A program made the position numbers and the translations under genes. Shown one piece after another: positions 20,506-33,215 of a stretch of DNA of 64,000 nucleotides. This DNA comes from Sipunculus nudus (taxonomy: Eukaryota > Annelida > Sipuncula > Golfingiida > Sipunculidae), in NCBI GenBank assembly GCA_026874595.1, contig CM049306.1, positions 5,966,019-6,030,018 on the forward strand, read 5' to 3'. The notes beneath the pieces were generated by a model. It was not told where the DNA came from, did not search any database, and saw only the letters and a program-made list of their open reading frames with translations. Numbering within the stretch: position 1 is the stretch's first letter; each line of letters opens with the position of its first letter.

Positions 20506-20637
20506 TGTAGCATGGACAACGTGGCGTGCCGCCGTGAATTACATATCTCATCATAACCAATAAGTAACTGTAGCATGGACAAGGTGCCGTGCTGCCGCCG
20601 TACATTCCATAGCTCACCCTAACCATTGAGTAACATG
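20506..20637. repeat. 62-63-bp tandem repeat, 2 further copies
   Basis: Copies start at 20506 and 20569 and share TGTAGCATGGACAA, GTGCCG-like words and ATAGCTCA with the array at 19896. The replaced word CATGG (for CTGGG) marks them as a sub-type. Confidence 0.85.
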
Positions 20638-20693
20638 TCAATGGCCTGTTGGTGGTACTTTTACTTTTAAGCCTTTTCTAAAATTTCTTAAAC

Positions 20694-20733
20694 AACACAC
20701 ACACACACAAATGTATATATATATATATATATC
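20694..20733. repeat. CA and TA microsatellites
   Basis: (AC)n of about 16 bp, then (TA)n of about 20 bp. Confidence 0.9.
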
Positions 20734-23279
20734 CATATATACCTTGTTCAGGTGTGCAATACTTAGATTTTCTTACAGCCTTTTATGACCAAAGGAAAAT
20801 GAGCCTATCATGTATAGACAGTTTTAATACGAGTGTATTTGTTATAAGAGATTGTTCCGTCAGCGTCGGTTCGTGTAAGGTCTGTTAGCTTATATTTATT
20901 CCTCTTCCTTCTTTGATCACGACATGCGTTTTGGATGATGGGTTTAAAACATGTTTTACAGCTTTCCCGGCTGTAAACAAGCCCCTTCGTCCAATAATAA
21001 GGGAGATATATACCGTTCCCTGTGACCCGGCTGACACTTTAGGTATGGCTTTTAGCTATTTTAGTTTTCCTGGCGCTCCAGCTCGGCAGTGTCAAGTTGG
21101 GCGAGGATTGTTCCGGACCTTTCTGCCGTCTCCTGACCTCTATCAGGGTTTCCTTTTAAGCCGGTCGTTTATGTTCCTTCATGTTTCCTTCACCTCTCAT
21201 AAAGCCACATGGATCATGCCGGGATAACCGAGACTACACACCCTAATGGATCATGCGAGAATATGCCGAGAACAGGCCACACCCCTTTACCTGATGACGA
21301 CTAATGGAGCTATGAGAAAACTTTATTTGGTTGACCGTGTTTAATGTATTTTATAAACTTCCCGACGGATACGTCCTCCGAATAATGATAGAAGTGTACA
21401 TTATGCTGGGATGAGGTATGTGTTATAATGAGACCCTGATGTTGCCTGGCTCGAAGACGTACTGTCAATTTGTGAACCTTATAGAATCTCATAGAAACTA
21501 ACATTCATTTTCTAGACCAACCAAATTCGATCTCTTTTTGAAATGTCTTACCAGGATGTATTTTGAGCAGAAACCAGAACTACAAAGGAAACGGAAACAG
21601 GGACATGGAACAATTGCCTGTTTTTGTGATGTATTTCAGATAAAATCACGCGATTTCAGGTGCCATAGGAGTTTCAGTGTCGCAGGAACAAATAAAGAAT
21701 ATTTACACATCTGCGATATTATATAGACTTATGAGTCATATAGCTTGTGTGTGTACACGTAAGATCTACGTGTTAACAGTTAAAGCTGCTGTGTTAAACA
21801 GATGTTTATGTCAAATTTAATACATCATGTTTTATTTGTAAAGACTGAAGAACACTTAGTTTAACCATATGACAATAGGTACAATTATCTCTTAACTGTA
21901 TATATATACTTCATATCATTTAGACATGTAGAAAGTTCAATTATGGCCCATTCAAATGGATAATCAATTGATAATTAATTTGTGTGTACATTCCTGATAT
22001 AGATAAATCTTTTCTTTTGAAAAGTTGAAATATACATGTAATAAATACCTATTATGTGCCTTTATTTAATATTATATATCACGAGTAACCAATTTGTATT
22101 AAGTGTTCTATAAATTATAAGCAGGTTGATAACTGAGAGCTCCAAAGTTGTATGTGTAAAAATATTATCACACAAAGTAACAATTATCTCCTGACATATC
22201 TTCCAATCAATCTACATAGGAGTTTAAAAAGATGAGTAATTAGGGTTTACACTGTGAAATGTATTAACACGCACACCTGGTGTTAAGTATCCGGCTAATG
22301 TGAGGCTTCAGGATGTATTAGACCTACCATATTCTCGGAGAATTTCCCAAGAAACCTGAAGAATGATTTATGACAGGAAGAAAATGCAGCAGCTCATGTT
22401 TTCCTAGCCTCAGGTGTTATTAAGTGTTCTTGGTCCGCGTCATAACGCTCTTTCTGCATACTTATTACCTACTACATCTTCCGAGGCCCGTGTTAACAGT
22501 AGCAGTTACATAATTTTCATGACATCAGCTGTTACGGTCCTACCTGATCCAGCTTTTTTTTCAGCACCACGGGTGATCAAGTGAAATGAAACGCAGGCAA
22601 AATACTAAAACTCCATGCCTCATTTACCTAAACGTCTCCCTCTCAGGGGATTCCTTGCCAGTTTAAGAAGTCATTGTCATGTATTACTAATTTCACTGTC
22701 TCTTCGAAGATTTCTCCGCACAAACACGACATGTATTCGATTTACTTTCAGAGAATAAAATATTGTTTTTTAATTTTTAGTTGATTGAAGGTATTGTACT
22801 TTAAATATAATCAATAGATCTTCAGGGCTATGAACAATTCTCGCTCTTTAATAATTCGTTTATATCTTTATAGTTCACATCAGACTAGAGCGGAGAAAAC
22901 ATAGCAAATACCGACACAAGAGATGAAGAGTAAATCCTGCCTGTCTTTGTCACAAAACGAGAATCCGTTCTCCTCATTGTTAAATAAACATCAATTCAAC
23001 TAAATAAAACAATTCGACTGTCATTAATCACGCACGTAACTCTATAAAACATTGCTTGATATAACAACTAACAAATACGTGTGTCGAGATGGGAACCTAA
23101 AGCTCGAACACAATTGATCATCCTGTCAGGCAAAATAGCTGTCTCAGTACCGTACTATTTTAATAACTTTCACTGTAAAGGATTATTACATATTTTCTCC
23201 ATTTTAAAGAATCCCCACTGTAAGCGATCAACCCATATCCGTCGTTTGTCCGCTCGTCCGGCCGTTCATACGATAACAG
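20734..23279. other. Non-coding stretch
   Basis: No gene, RNA or repeat is recognised. The longest open frame (20913-21227, 104 codons) has no family resemblance or start context. Confidence 0.45.
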
Positions 23280-24310
23280 GGCACAAATCATAACCTTTAG
23301 AACTAGAAACTTCCAACTGTACATCCAGAGAGGGCCCAGGCAAATCTCTTTGGAACCTGAAATAAGGCCATGGTGACTTATATTCTGCGACCTTCGGGTC
23401 GCAAACATGATTTTGAGCACCAAGACAGTCAGGCGGGGCACAATTTGTATCCATTAGACCTAGAATCTTCAAATTTATGGAGGTCCTAGACAAATGTTTT
23501 GGAAACATGAAAATAGGTGACTGTGACCAATATTCTGCGACCTATAGGGAAAAGATGCCATATGAACACAACTGTCAGATGGGCACAAATCGTACCTGTT
23601 AGGCCTAAAATCTTCTAACTGTACATCCAGAGAGCTTCTAGGCAAATCACCTTGGAAACCTAAAATTAGGTCATGGTGGCGGGCTGAAAAGATGATTCTG
23701 CTGACCCAGACAGTCAGAGGGGGCACAAAATGTATCCATTAAGCCTAGAATCTTAAGCTTAGAATCTTCGTACGTCAGATTCTGGTATGTCCCAGGCAAA
23801 TATACTTCTAAACCTGAAATCATGTCATATAGTGACCTATATTCCGCGAGATAAAAGAGTACTCTAAATGTCAGATGGGCACAAATCATATCTTTAGGGC
23901 TAGAATTTTCTAACGCAACAACTAGGGAGTTTCTAGGCCAATGTCCCTGGAAACATAAAAATTAGGTCACCATGAATTATATTATGCGACCTATACGAAA
24001 AAGAGGTCATAAGAGCACCCAGACAGTCGGACGGGGCTCAAAATTGTATCCATAAGACCTAGAAATTTTTTTCAAGTCTCTTTGGAAACCTAAAATTAAG
24101 TCATGGTGACCTATATTTTGCGAACTACGGGCCAAAAACATGATTTTGAGCATCCAGACAGTCAGATGGGGCACAAATTGTAACCATTTGGCCTAAAAAC
24201 TTCAAACGCGACATCCGTGTAGGTTCTTTAAAAAATATCCTCGGAAACTTGAAACCAGGTCATGATGACCTAAAAGGCTATATTCTGCGAGCTACTGGCC
24301 AAAGTTTCAG
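23280..24310. repeat. Diverged tandem array, about 150-bp units in alternating pairs
   Basis: Landmarks of the GGGCACAAAT type start near 23279, 23434, 23582, 23720, 23877, 24034 and 24176, giving about seven units. Odd units read GGCACAAATCATA and AACTGTACATCCAGAGAG; even units read GGGGCACAATTTGTATCCAT and AGACAGTCAG just before. Like units are about 286-314 bp apart, so the true period is a dimer of about 300 bp. Common words: GAAACCTAAAATTAGGTCAT and GACCTATATTCTGCGA. Identity between units is modest, so the array is old. Minus-strand frames through it repeat short peptides and are not genes. Confidence 0.85.
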
Positions 24311-24426
24311 CCTTTGTGTGGGTCTTCTATTTTTTATCGGGTAAGTCTTTGTCTCTTAGTCTGAAACCTCGGAGAGGTTAATTTTTAAAAGTTTCGTGAA
24401 AGCGGTGAAAGGTCGTCGATATCGAA

Positions 24427-24446
24427 ATTTATCACCGGTGATAAAT
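24427..24446. other. Perfect 20-bp palindrome
   Basis: ATTTATCACCGGTGATAAAT equals its own reverse complement; the CGATATCG just upstream is also palindromic. It could be a dimeric transcription-factor site; nothing else supports a role. Confidence 0.8.
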
Positions 24447-24683
24447 CATATGTCTTTATTGCTTGGTTGGAAGACGGAGTGACGTTGTTACAGATTAAAT
24501 TGATATGGGACTTCGTGTTTCAGGTGATTGTATTTCCCAATAAACACCAATAAGCCGGTGTATAATAGCTGTCCTGTCAGAGGGCGGCCATGTGGACAAA
24601 TATTACAAATCCTGTCAGCATCTTAGAAAGGTCTATGCAGCTTTTATCGATCCCTATCCAGCAGACATGCATGAGAATATGCC

Positions 24684-24797
24684 GAGAAGACAGTGACTGA
24701 TAACATGATTTTATAGTGCACCCAGGCCTGTCGATATGACGAGAAGACAGTGACTGATAACATGATTTTATAGTGCACCCAGGCATGTCGATATGAC
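24684..24797. repeat. 57-bp tandem duplication
   Basis: GAGAAGACAGTGACTGATAA and the following 37 bases occur twice in a row (24684 and 24741) with one mismatch (CCTG/CATG). It is a recent event. Confidence 0.9.
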
Positions 24798-24799
24798 GA

Positions 24800-27608
24800 G
24801 GAGGCCTGTGACTTGTGAGAGCGGGCATGGTCGACGATTTTGCAATTACCGTTTCCGTATATTTCATATCCCACTGCTGACACCAGAAAGGAAATCCGCT
24901 CTCGTTTTCCGAGCAAAGCAATCTTATCTGCAACAATTGCCAGTCGCTAGGTTTAATTAGCTGATAGTTACATTTCCATATATATCACCTCCGAGACATC
25001 TGCGCCCCTGACGGAAATAAATAACTGTTTGTCTGTCTTGAAACAAATATCCAATGTCTCGCTTGTCTGAAACGGTGCCCTGTGTACTTTCTGTTTCGTG
25101 GTTAGCATACAACTCTTTCTGTGGTTATACAAAATATCCGATGCAAACATAATACATAAAAAAGATGATACTTGTACAGGTATGTGCCATGATGTCTAGA
25201 CTAGAGAGTAATGCTTTCGTTCAAAATGCATTTTTGATTAAATGCGATTTTTCAACATAACAGTGTTTTCCATGATGATGAAAATACATTTCGATTTCTT
25301 TTCAAATGAGCTCGACATATTTGCTATTTAATTTACATTTGACATATGGTATCAACACAAGCAAGTATTTGCATCATTTTATTAACTGTGACTGAGACAA
25401 CATATATCAGCATGTTTAACGTTCGGTCAAAACGTTATTTTTAATTTAATCAGAAGCATTTCCATAAGAATGTAAATCCATGGCTCTCCAAAAAATGGGT
25501 CAGTCTTCTAAAACAATTTCCAACTGTACCAACGACGGTCTATTCAATCCGGTAGTTGTAGTAATATTGAGAATGAAGGAGGTGTTTACTCAAAATGACG
25601 TTGACCCCATGTCAACAAAACGCGTTATACAGGAAACTATGACCATAGATAGTCTGTCTCTGAGAGGTCCACTGGTCTTTCTAACCATGGGGGAGCAAAA
25701 TTAATAAAAAAATTACAGAAAGCTGCATGGTTTCCGAGGCAATCTCCTAGTTCCAATACGCCATGGCTGAGAGATTATCAATGTATACAAACCTGAAGGG
25801 TCTTATTGGAATATTCATCACTGTTACAAAAAAAAATAATTCTCCAACAGAATAAAAGTGTGGTACTTGTATCTTATATGAAAGCGGTACATGGAATGTC
25901 AAACGTAAGATTATTTCTGACTCAGATACTTCTTGTAATCTGCAGGACGTTAGGTCACACAGCATGCGGGGTCGTAACCCAGATCGGTCGATACCGGACA
26001 ACCTTTGCCTCTGGTTGAACCTCCCGATCATTTGCCATGTAAGGTTTCGTTGAATATTTCTTTTCAAACCCCGGTTTTGAATAAAACCATCTATAACGCC
26101 AGGGAGGCGGGTCCTGGAATATTCCAGTAAAACAGTGATGTTTTTGTATCAAACAAGCAGATACGTGCGGGCACTGGCTGTGACGTGTATTGTGGATCCG
26201 CCGCCGGCACGGCCTGTCTAGATATACCCTAATGATGATTTATCGCCGCCATGTTTTTTATCCCTGAAGAAATCTGTGCACAGAAATCTAACGGTACAAA
26301 CACAAAGCCAGGGCTCTATCCTTCAAAGCGACAATTGGCAGACCGCTGTAGCGACAATCACCGGATTGTTCGTCTTGAAACCATTGAGCTTTCATTCTGA
26401 AAGTCACTAATCATCTAACTTCTTTCACGGTAAATTATGAACACACTGAAAATGTATACATGGATGAGTTGAGTTTATGTACTTACTTTATACATATCTT
26501 GGCTGAATATTTTTGGCTAATGTTTCAACATATTTGTTTACGTGGAAAGTAATTTAATTATTAAACTACATTTATTAAATCACAACAACCTGAGCCCTTG
26601 TACATTTTTTGTTAAAGCCAGGGATTAGAAAACCTGTAACTGCAAAGAGTATAAAATAATTCCAACAGGCATTCACATGACTGAATTACACATTTAAATT
26701 CGAGAATCGGTAATTAAGAAAACAAATTATACCCTCAAGTTTCAACATTAATCGGACAAAAGTATCTTGGGATTTAAATTTGACAGGTGTAACCGGAGTA
26801 ACTTCCCTTGAACATCTGGTTTCAATCACTCCGGTAAAAATTCAGTTTTTATATGATTTCAGCGAAGCACTGGAAGCTATTTGAATCCGTCTATTCCCCG
26901 AGCTACCGTCAAAGCCATCAGTTTTAATACCCCTTCTATCACCCCTTTAATTATTCAATGGGGAAACCTTGATTCGTTTTAAGTGATGATCCGTCACTGT
27001 CATGTTCTTTAGAGGCTCTTTAAGAAATGTGACTGAGTGAATTGTCGCCGTAGAAGTACTTGGAGTGCAGTAAAGGCAATTTCATTCACTGTCCTCATGT
27101 GTCATGTAATTAATATAAATAACGTTACAGCAGACGATTTTCGGCAAGGCCGCCATGTTGGTTGTGGCTTCATCTTTCGCCATGTTATCAGACTATGAGG
27201 CCAAATTAAATAACGCGTATCATTCATTTAATGCTTTAATATATTTTTTCAAGATCTTTGCATGTTGCTTCTCTTGCAATTCTCTGATACCAATGCAAAA
27301 CAAATGTTTAACAAATGGTGAAAAAAGTGTGTACTTTCAGATGTATAGAGGTCCCTCCTTGAACGCTGATGAGTAACGAGTAGCAATGCATATTTACATA
27401 CAATTATGGTATGTGTGTTGAATAAAATATGCAAGTATTTCTGTCTCTTCTTAATATTTAATTTTACTGTGCAGTCTTCTGAATGCACTCCTATGCCGTA
27501 TTAAATCTGTCTCAATAACTATCGGTAACAAACCATTTCCCGTTATGCTCTTTATGATAATACTGCAAACTATATGTGAAACGTGGTTGCAGTCTCCTGC
27601 TTTGCCGC
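24800..27608. other. Non-coding stretch
   Basis: No gene recognised. A GC-richer patch at about 26180-26290 holds AATGATGATTTATCGCCGCC and could be a regulatory element, but this is a guess from composition. Confidence 0.4.
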
Positions 27609-27782
27609 AGCCATATGCCTGTGTGGAACTTTAACTCAGCCATCGGCGTGTTTGGAACTTTGACTCAGCCATCAACCTGTGTGGAACTTTGACTTAGCCA
27701 TATGCTTGTGTAGAACTTTGACTCAGCTAGCAACCTAAGTGGAACTTTGACTCAGCCATCAGCAGTGTGGAACTTGACTCAT
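27609..27782. repeat. 29-bp tandem repeat, 6 copies
   Basis: Units such as AGCCATATGCCTGTGTGG followed by AACTTTGACTC, each 29 bp except the sixth (27 bp). Diverged by up to about seven substitutions. Confidence 0.9.
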
Positions 27783-27863
27783 CCAATTGCCTGTAGACAA
27801 CACGGAATGGCGTTCAGTATGTGCAACAGGTGGCCGCCGCCTTCGGCTTCCTGTGTGTTGCTC

Positions 27864-28095
27864 TTCAGCCTGTGTGAACCAGTCTTTCCGTCTGTTTGAA
27901 TCTCCAGAACCCTTCTATCAGCATGTATGAAACTAGTCCGCAGCATTCATTCAGTATGTGTGAAACTTATTCGCAGCATTCATTAAGCATGTGTGAACTA
28001 AGCCGAAGTATTCATTCAGCCTGTGGGTACCATGACCACAGTCTTTAGCCTGTGTGAAACTAGACTGTAGCCTTCGGCCTTTGTGAAACATCGCC
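27864..28095. repeat. Degenerate continuation of the repeat field
   Basis: Loosely spaced copies (about 33-37 bp) of CAGCCTGTGTGAAAC-like words with GCAGCATTCATT between. They are probably the same ancestral repeat as the 29-bp array (CCTGTGTGGAAC). Confidence 0.65.
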
Positions 28096-30723
28096 GATGG
28101 ATTCAGCCGTCAGTGTGTTGTTGATCATCCTTGATTTATATCGATCTTGAGATATATTCATCGTATATATCTTACCAGTCCGAGATTAATATCTCAGAGT
28201 TCCCTGCAACAAAGGATATAAATCCCATAACCTTCTGAGCTGCACCTCAGCTACATGTCTCGCTCTGGAATGTTTTGTTTTACACGCCACCAGATAACGT
28301 CCTGAAATTATCTCCTGACACTAACTCTTCGCTTGCAGTGAGTTCTTCGCCAGGGAGGTTATCGTCACTACTCTGGTCGTAAGAAACATTTCTGAGCTGT
28401 TTATCACAGCGCATTAGTGGTCAAATAATAAGAGTGAAATGCAAATCATGTCACAGTGACGGACCTCGTTCGTCAATACATGAACGGCTCAACTTCTGAA
28501 TTAAAGGAAGCTTTTTATAACCCTGTTGTAAAGGAGAGAGTTGATGTGTTTCGTGAAATCCCGTCGAATAAAAGGTATGGATAGTTAGATATCTTAATAT
28601 TTATTGTTATTATCGTGGTTATTCACTTTTATGCGCATAAGTAAACAAAACACAAAGCAAACTGAAATTTCGTAAACAATTTCGTCATAAAGTAAAGGTG
28701 ATGAGAGTACTGGAATGTAAATTGAGTGGAAGAAGAGTATATCTCGGTTCTTGGTGTTATTCCCGGCGGGAGCAGCATCCTATATTACCCTTTCCTGATT
28801 CAGCCTGTGGATCGCGGATGATCTATGGATCTGGTAATGACATTCTATTGATTGTAGATCGTTGGAAATCTGTTGCCGCTTAGAAAGTCCGGGTATAGTG
28901 ACAAAACCACCGTACCCGATCTCCCAGCCTCCGCGGCAATCTGTCAAAAGCTGCTCATTTCCCGATGGATTGGGATATACAACCTGTTCCCCCAGGCTTC
29001 AAGCTCCAGGCCTGTAACGCCGAGATCTATTACGACCGTCCGACCCTCATCCTTCAAAGGTTCGATTAAAGCTACCGAAAGTATATAGCGTTCCATGGGT
29101 CTTACAATAATAAACTGGTATTTTGTTATCAAACAATTCAGTTAAGAAAAAAAAAATATTTCCAACCTTTTCTATAGAAGCATTTTTGGAATAAGCTCAT
29201 TTACCTGAAGAGGAAAAGCATTTATATCCGTAAGTACCGTAGTGTTATTTGTGTATTTTTATTCTATTATATGTGAAGGCTATATAAAATAGTTATTTAG
29301 ATATAAAGTTTGATACATATTTAAATAAGTTAATCCCTGACCAGCTGATATTCCTGTATAAAGGGATTCTCTGCTCTTCCTTTATTTATTTTGAAACTAC
29401 TTTCTTATCATACATGTAATTTTTCTTAGTAACAAGAAAGCCTCAAGAGACCTCATTCCTCCACAACCACTGGAACTTAATCCATATTCTGAAAATGATC
29501 CGATCCACCTACCAGTAATTCCTTAGGACCTGGCCTTTACCTGCCAAAAGATCCATTGAGTTACACTGATAGCGTGTGTATTGTGTATTGTGTAAACATA
29601 CAATTTGAAGCAAGGATTGTAAGTCGAGATCCCATCCGCGTGTGATGTCATTATAAAGTCTCCGCCACATAAACTGCCCAGTCTTGACGTTCAGTCCGTA
29701 ATGAAAACAAGTTTTATAGCTGAAAAGGTGTGACTGTTTCCTGTTCCATAGCCCAGCCTATTATTTCATTGAAATTTGTAGGTTGCATATCTTTATGGAG
29801 TTCCAATGAACAACCTGCTTTAGTGAGGCTCTCACACAGCCACATTTATTAATCTGCATTCAAATGCTCAAGCGGTGTCGCTGTGCCATAAATAACTAGG
29901 TTTGTTCATTATGAGTGAATTTTAAATTGTAGTTTTATTATCAGACAAACATAGGGAAGAACTGAAAAATGGCAAATTAAGCTAAATCTGCATCCAGATG
30001 AAACTAAATTCATTCCAGATCTTCCCAGTATATCAAATATTCATTGCCTGAACTATTGGTCGCTTCAATGAAACTTCCGTTTAGATTAATGAAAACTTTT
30101 TTTAATAGACAAAAAGACAAAGGGATACCTCTGTTTACTGTATTTATACTACAGGTTTATTACTAGATGAACATTTGTACTGTTGACATTGGAGCTGAAG
30201 GGTATGAGTCTCGTCTCGAGCATCGTCCGTGGGTGTTGGATCCGGAGAAGCAGCTTTCCAAGTTGGCGAGCCATAATATTTGGATAACACCGAGGTCGCA
30301 ACTGCACGTGCCCGGGGCTGGTATGACAGCGCAGAATGAAGTGAACGCTGACAGTCCTAAGACGACAAAACCGTGTATTGATAAAAGATTTCTGAGGTCA
30401 TTGATGGACTTGAACATGGACTTCATTGTTCTTCCTTCCTTCAGATACATAAGCAGAAGAACGTAGACCATATACATGACACTGAGGTTGGCGTCCGCTT
30501 GCAGCTGATCCGGTGCTGTATCAAGTATATTGCTGGGCGGAACGATTCCCACAGGCACTTTTTGAACGGTTGAACCAGTTGGCCAGTGTAACTATTCGTT
30601 TTAGGTTGAGAGAGAGAATGAAAGAAAGAAAAGTCGACTTTGCTTTTGGCAAACTCAAGGTTGCAGAATGGCATTCACGTTTAAACTCAGTTCAAGGTAT
30701 ATATAGCTGGTACTATCATCACT
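28096..30723. other. Non-coding stretch
   Basis: No gene recognised. A GC-richer block at about 28880-29100 is open on both strands for 60-70 codons but resembles no family. A single TGTGTATTG duplication occurs near 29575. Confidence 0.4.
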
Positions 30724-31180
30724 ACTGTATGGGTCAACGCCTGGTGTCCCTATCAAAGGCAACTCAAACAACTTAAAAAGTTGCAGCCGTGCCACCTCAT
30801 GACGTTAATTGACATATTTAGGCAGGACAAGGTTCCAAAAACTGATGTCCTTATCGGACCCAACATGAAGAATCCATGCACCATGGTCACGACCATGTGG
30901 CTGAGATGGACAGCAGACGTTGTCCGAATGAAGGATAGACGACCACCAAAGAACATTATGTAGGTACAACTATCATCTAGACGGCGGAAGAAGGCCGGAT
31001 GGAATCTGCGCTTTAAAGTTGTTCTTCATATAACAACCTAGAAAGCAGGCATTTTCATACACCAGGAAGACATATGTCCATACGTTGCCGAACGTGGCTA
31101 AATGCAGCTTAAATAGGTATTGCAATAGAGGAGGATAGACCTAGTAGGTTATGGGAAAATGTCACTTAAAAAGAGTAGAA
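30724..31180 (+). pseudogene. LINE reverse-transcriptase 3' end relic
   Basis: The frame beginning ACT GTA TGG at 30724 reads through 80 codons without a stop: YQRQLKQLKKLQ, then DIFRQDKVPKTDVLIGPNMK and MWLRWTADVVRMKDRRPPKN, to a stop at 30963. It continues in broken form with RRRKKAGWNLRFK. This is the C-terminal pattern of many endonuclease-type LINE proteins: a Leu/Gln-rich stretch, WQDxVxxTxVL, LRWxGHVxRMxDxRxPK, then a Gly/Lys-rich strand and a basic helix. The conserved Trp before QDK is Arg here, and the Gly-His of the WxGHV box is changed. It is a different LINE from the one at 203-4695, which has a zinc-binding C-terminus, and is old. Confidence 0.8.
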
Positions 31181-33083
31181 ATGGCGACAGCTACTCAACT
31201 GTCAGTCCGAGGTTACGGATACATTCGTACCATTCGAAATACTAACGCACTATCTACTAGCAAAAACACATAAAACTGCTCCCTTCTAACCTATGAAAGT
31301 CATGAATAGTAATCTTGTGTTATGAAAGAAGTCACCAATGTTTAATAATTCCATTGCGAGTCCTTTTCCACAAGAGTGATCGTAGGCTTGCATTGCTCAG
31401 AGCCCGTCGGCCGATCACATGTACACTCAGAAAAGACATCCACGACTCTGCTGGTCAGAGTTTGTGGGCGTCTAATGAAGCCATCCACAATTCACCGGGG
31501 CGTAGGTATAGATGTTGTTGAGGTTTTTTTGTTGTCCGTTCAATTAAGTTCGATATGAATTGTTTTCAAGGCAAATTACATAAACTTGGATGTGGTTGTG
31601 GTTAAAACTTTAGGAAATAAGTAATATATTGCAAACATATGAAAAGTAAACATAAGTTGTGTCTGAAATTTGACAGTTTAGACAAGTAGTACCGGTTGTC
31701 TCACACTATGTAACAGGAAGAGGTTCGTTTTGATTAGAAACTATACATATGGCGACTGGGTGGCAATCACCAAGACAAGTCAATGCGCTCTGATGACGTT
31801 CACGTTATGTTCAATGTGGAGTTGTCCCCTGGACTATTGTGACAGTATCTAGGGGCGTTTGAAGGCTCCAGCAATTTATTTTAGAGCACATACATTAAAG
31901 GTTAAGTGATTTAAGTAAGAAAATACCAGTAAGAACAGCATTCCCTTCATCCCAAAGTCGCCACATGCGTAAGTTTGCACGAACTTATACATAAAGATAT
32001 GTACATAAAAGCATAATGTCAATAAAACTTGTATTTGAGCAATAATTAAAGTAGATAAAAAAGTATGGTCGGGGACAATAAGTGTTACGTTCTAGTATTT
32101 GTCTTTCTTACTTATCAGCGTTACATGCAGTCATGTATCAGCCTTTGTGACCTATTTTAAACGAATGAGACGTCAAGGAAAAAAATCGTAACGTAAATCA
32201 ACAAACGTCGCTCCAGTTTACTCTCTTGAAGGGCCTCCCTTGAATGCACCAGGTCAGGGGGAAAGGATTTCTAGGGAAAAATTCAAGATAAGAACCCACA
32301 TTCCAGAACCCTGATCATGACCTATTTATATATGATAACATACACCGTCACTGATAACGTTGATCAAAGACGCACGCTGGCCGGTGGTTTACTCTTATCA
32401 GAGTAACTGCAATTGTTTACTGCTCCATACTCCACATTGTACAACAGTAATCACCTTTCCCTTGTAACGTCTCCGAGCTCCCTCTTTAAGCATCAATATT
32501 TCATGCTGTCAAAAAAATTCAACTCCTCTTCAAGCGCCTCTACACGCTTTCAATGGAGCAAAGGGATTACTGAAATCTTGTTTCCGGCCATTGCTGCTTC
32601 CAGGTAATTAGTATTTTTGTCGCAACCTTCCCCTTTCTTTAAACATAAAGATCCACATTCATAAAGGGCAGACACCAGAGCGGTGCGAGCTACTAACTAT
32701 ATAGATACATTTGTGGATCTTTTATCAGTGCTAGTGTTGGTGGGAATGTGTGCCCCCGTAAATTAATGACTATATCTGCAAATGTATTCGTAACTTTTTG
32801 CGTCTAAGTTAAATTGTGTGTTTTATATGTGAAGCTCAGATCTAGGAAAATAAAATATAAATATTCATATAAATGATTTTATTGGTATTATGTATTTTCA
32901 TTCATTAATTATAGCACATTTTCTTCATAATCATACCACTGTAATTAATAGTGCTAATATTAATGGAAAGTAATCAGACACTTATTGTTTAAGAAGGCTT
33001 AATTTTATTTTATCACATTATTTATTATAATATCTGAATTCCATTACACTGAAAGTGGAAGCAGGACCAAGGAGGGTGGACTC

Positions 33084-33085
<2 letters not shown>
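31181..33085. other. Non-coding stretch
   Basis: Nothing recognised on either strand; all open frames are under 70 codons. Confidence 0.45.

Positions 33086-33125
<40 letters not shown>
33086..33125. repeat. TA microsatellite outside an LTR end
   Basis: About 40 bp of (TA)n ending 2 bp from an LTR terminus. Confidence 0.95.
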
Positions 33126-33127
<2 letters not shown>

Positions 33128-33215
33128 TGTTACGGAACCTAATATCAACAAATCACGTAGTCGTGATGAGCATAAATTTTGTTACGGAGATGAATAAAAA
33201 TCAGATTCTTTAACA
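33128..33215 (-). mobile_element. LTR 3' end fragment, minus strand
   Basis: On the minus strand it ends GATATTAGGTTCCGTAACA, like the LTR at 4757 and 18405, and includes AATCTGATTTTTATTCATCT. Homology ends after about 88 bp, so the rest of the element is gone. The outer flank is again a TA tract. Confidence 0.85.

Noticed and set aside
23160-23889. Minus-strand open frames sharing short peptides
   Set aside because: They lie in the diverged tandem array; the shared peptides come from the DNA repeat.
24577-24936. A 119-codon minus-strand frame with a repeated peptide
   Set aside because: The repeat is the 57-bp (19-codon) DNA duplication; no start context or family resemblance.
27367-27390. 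CTGATGAGTAACGAGTAG as a hammerhead core
   Set aside because: The required GAAA box after the stem is absent.
30163-30558. 131-codon minus-strand and overlapping 99-codon plus-strand open frames
   Set aside because: Neither resembles a family, and both strands being open over the same GC-richer patch is a composition effect.
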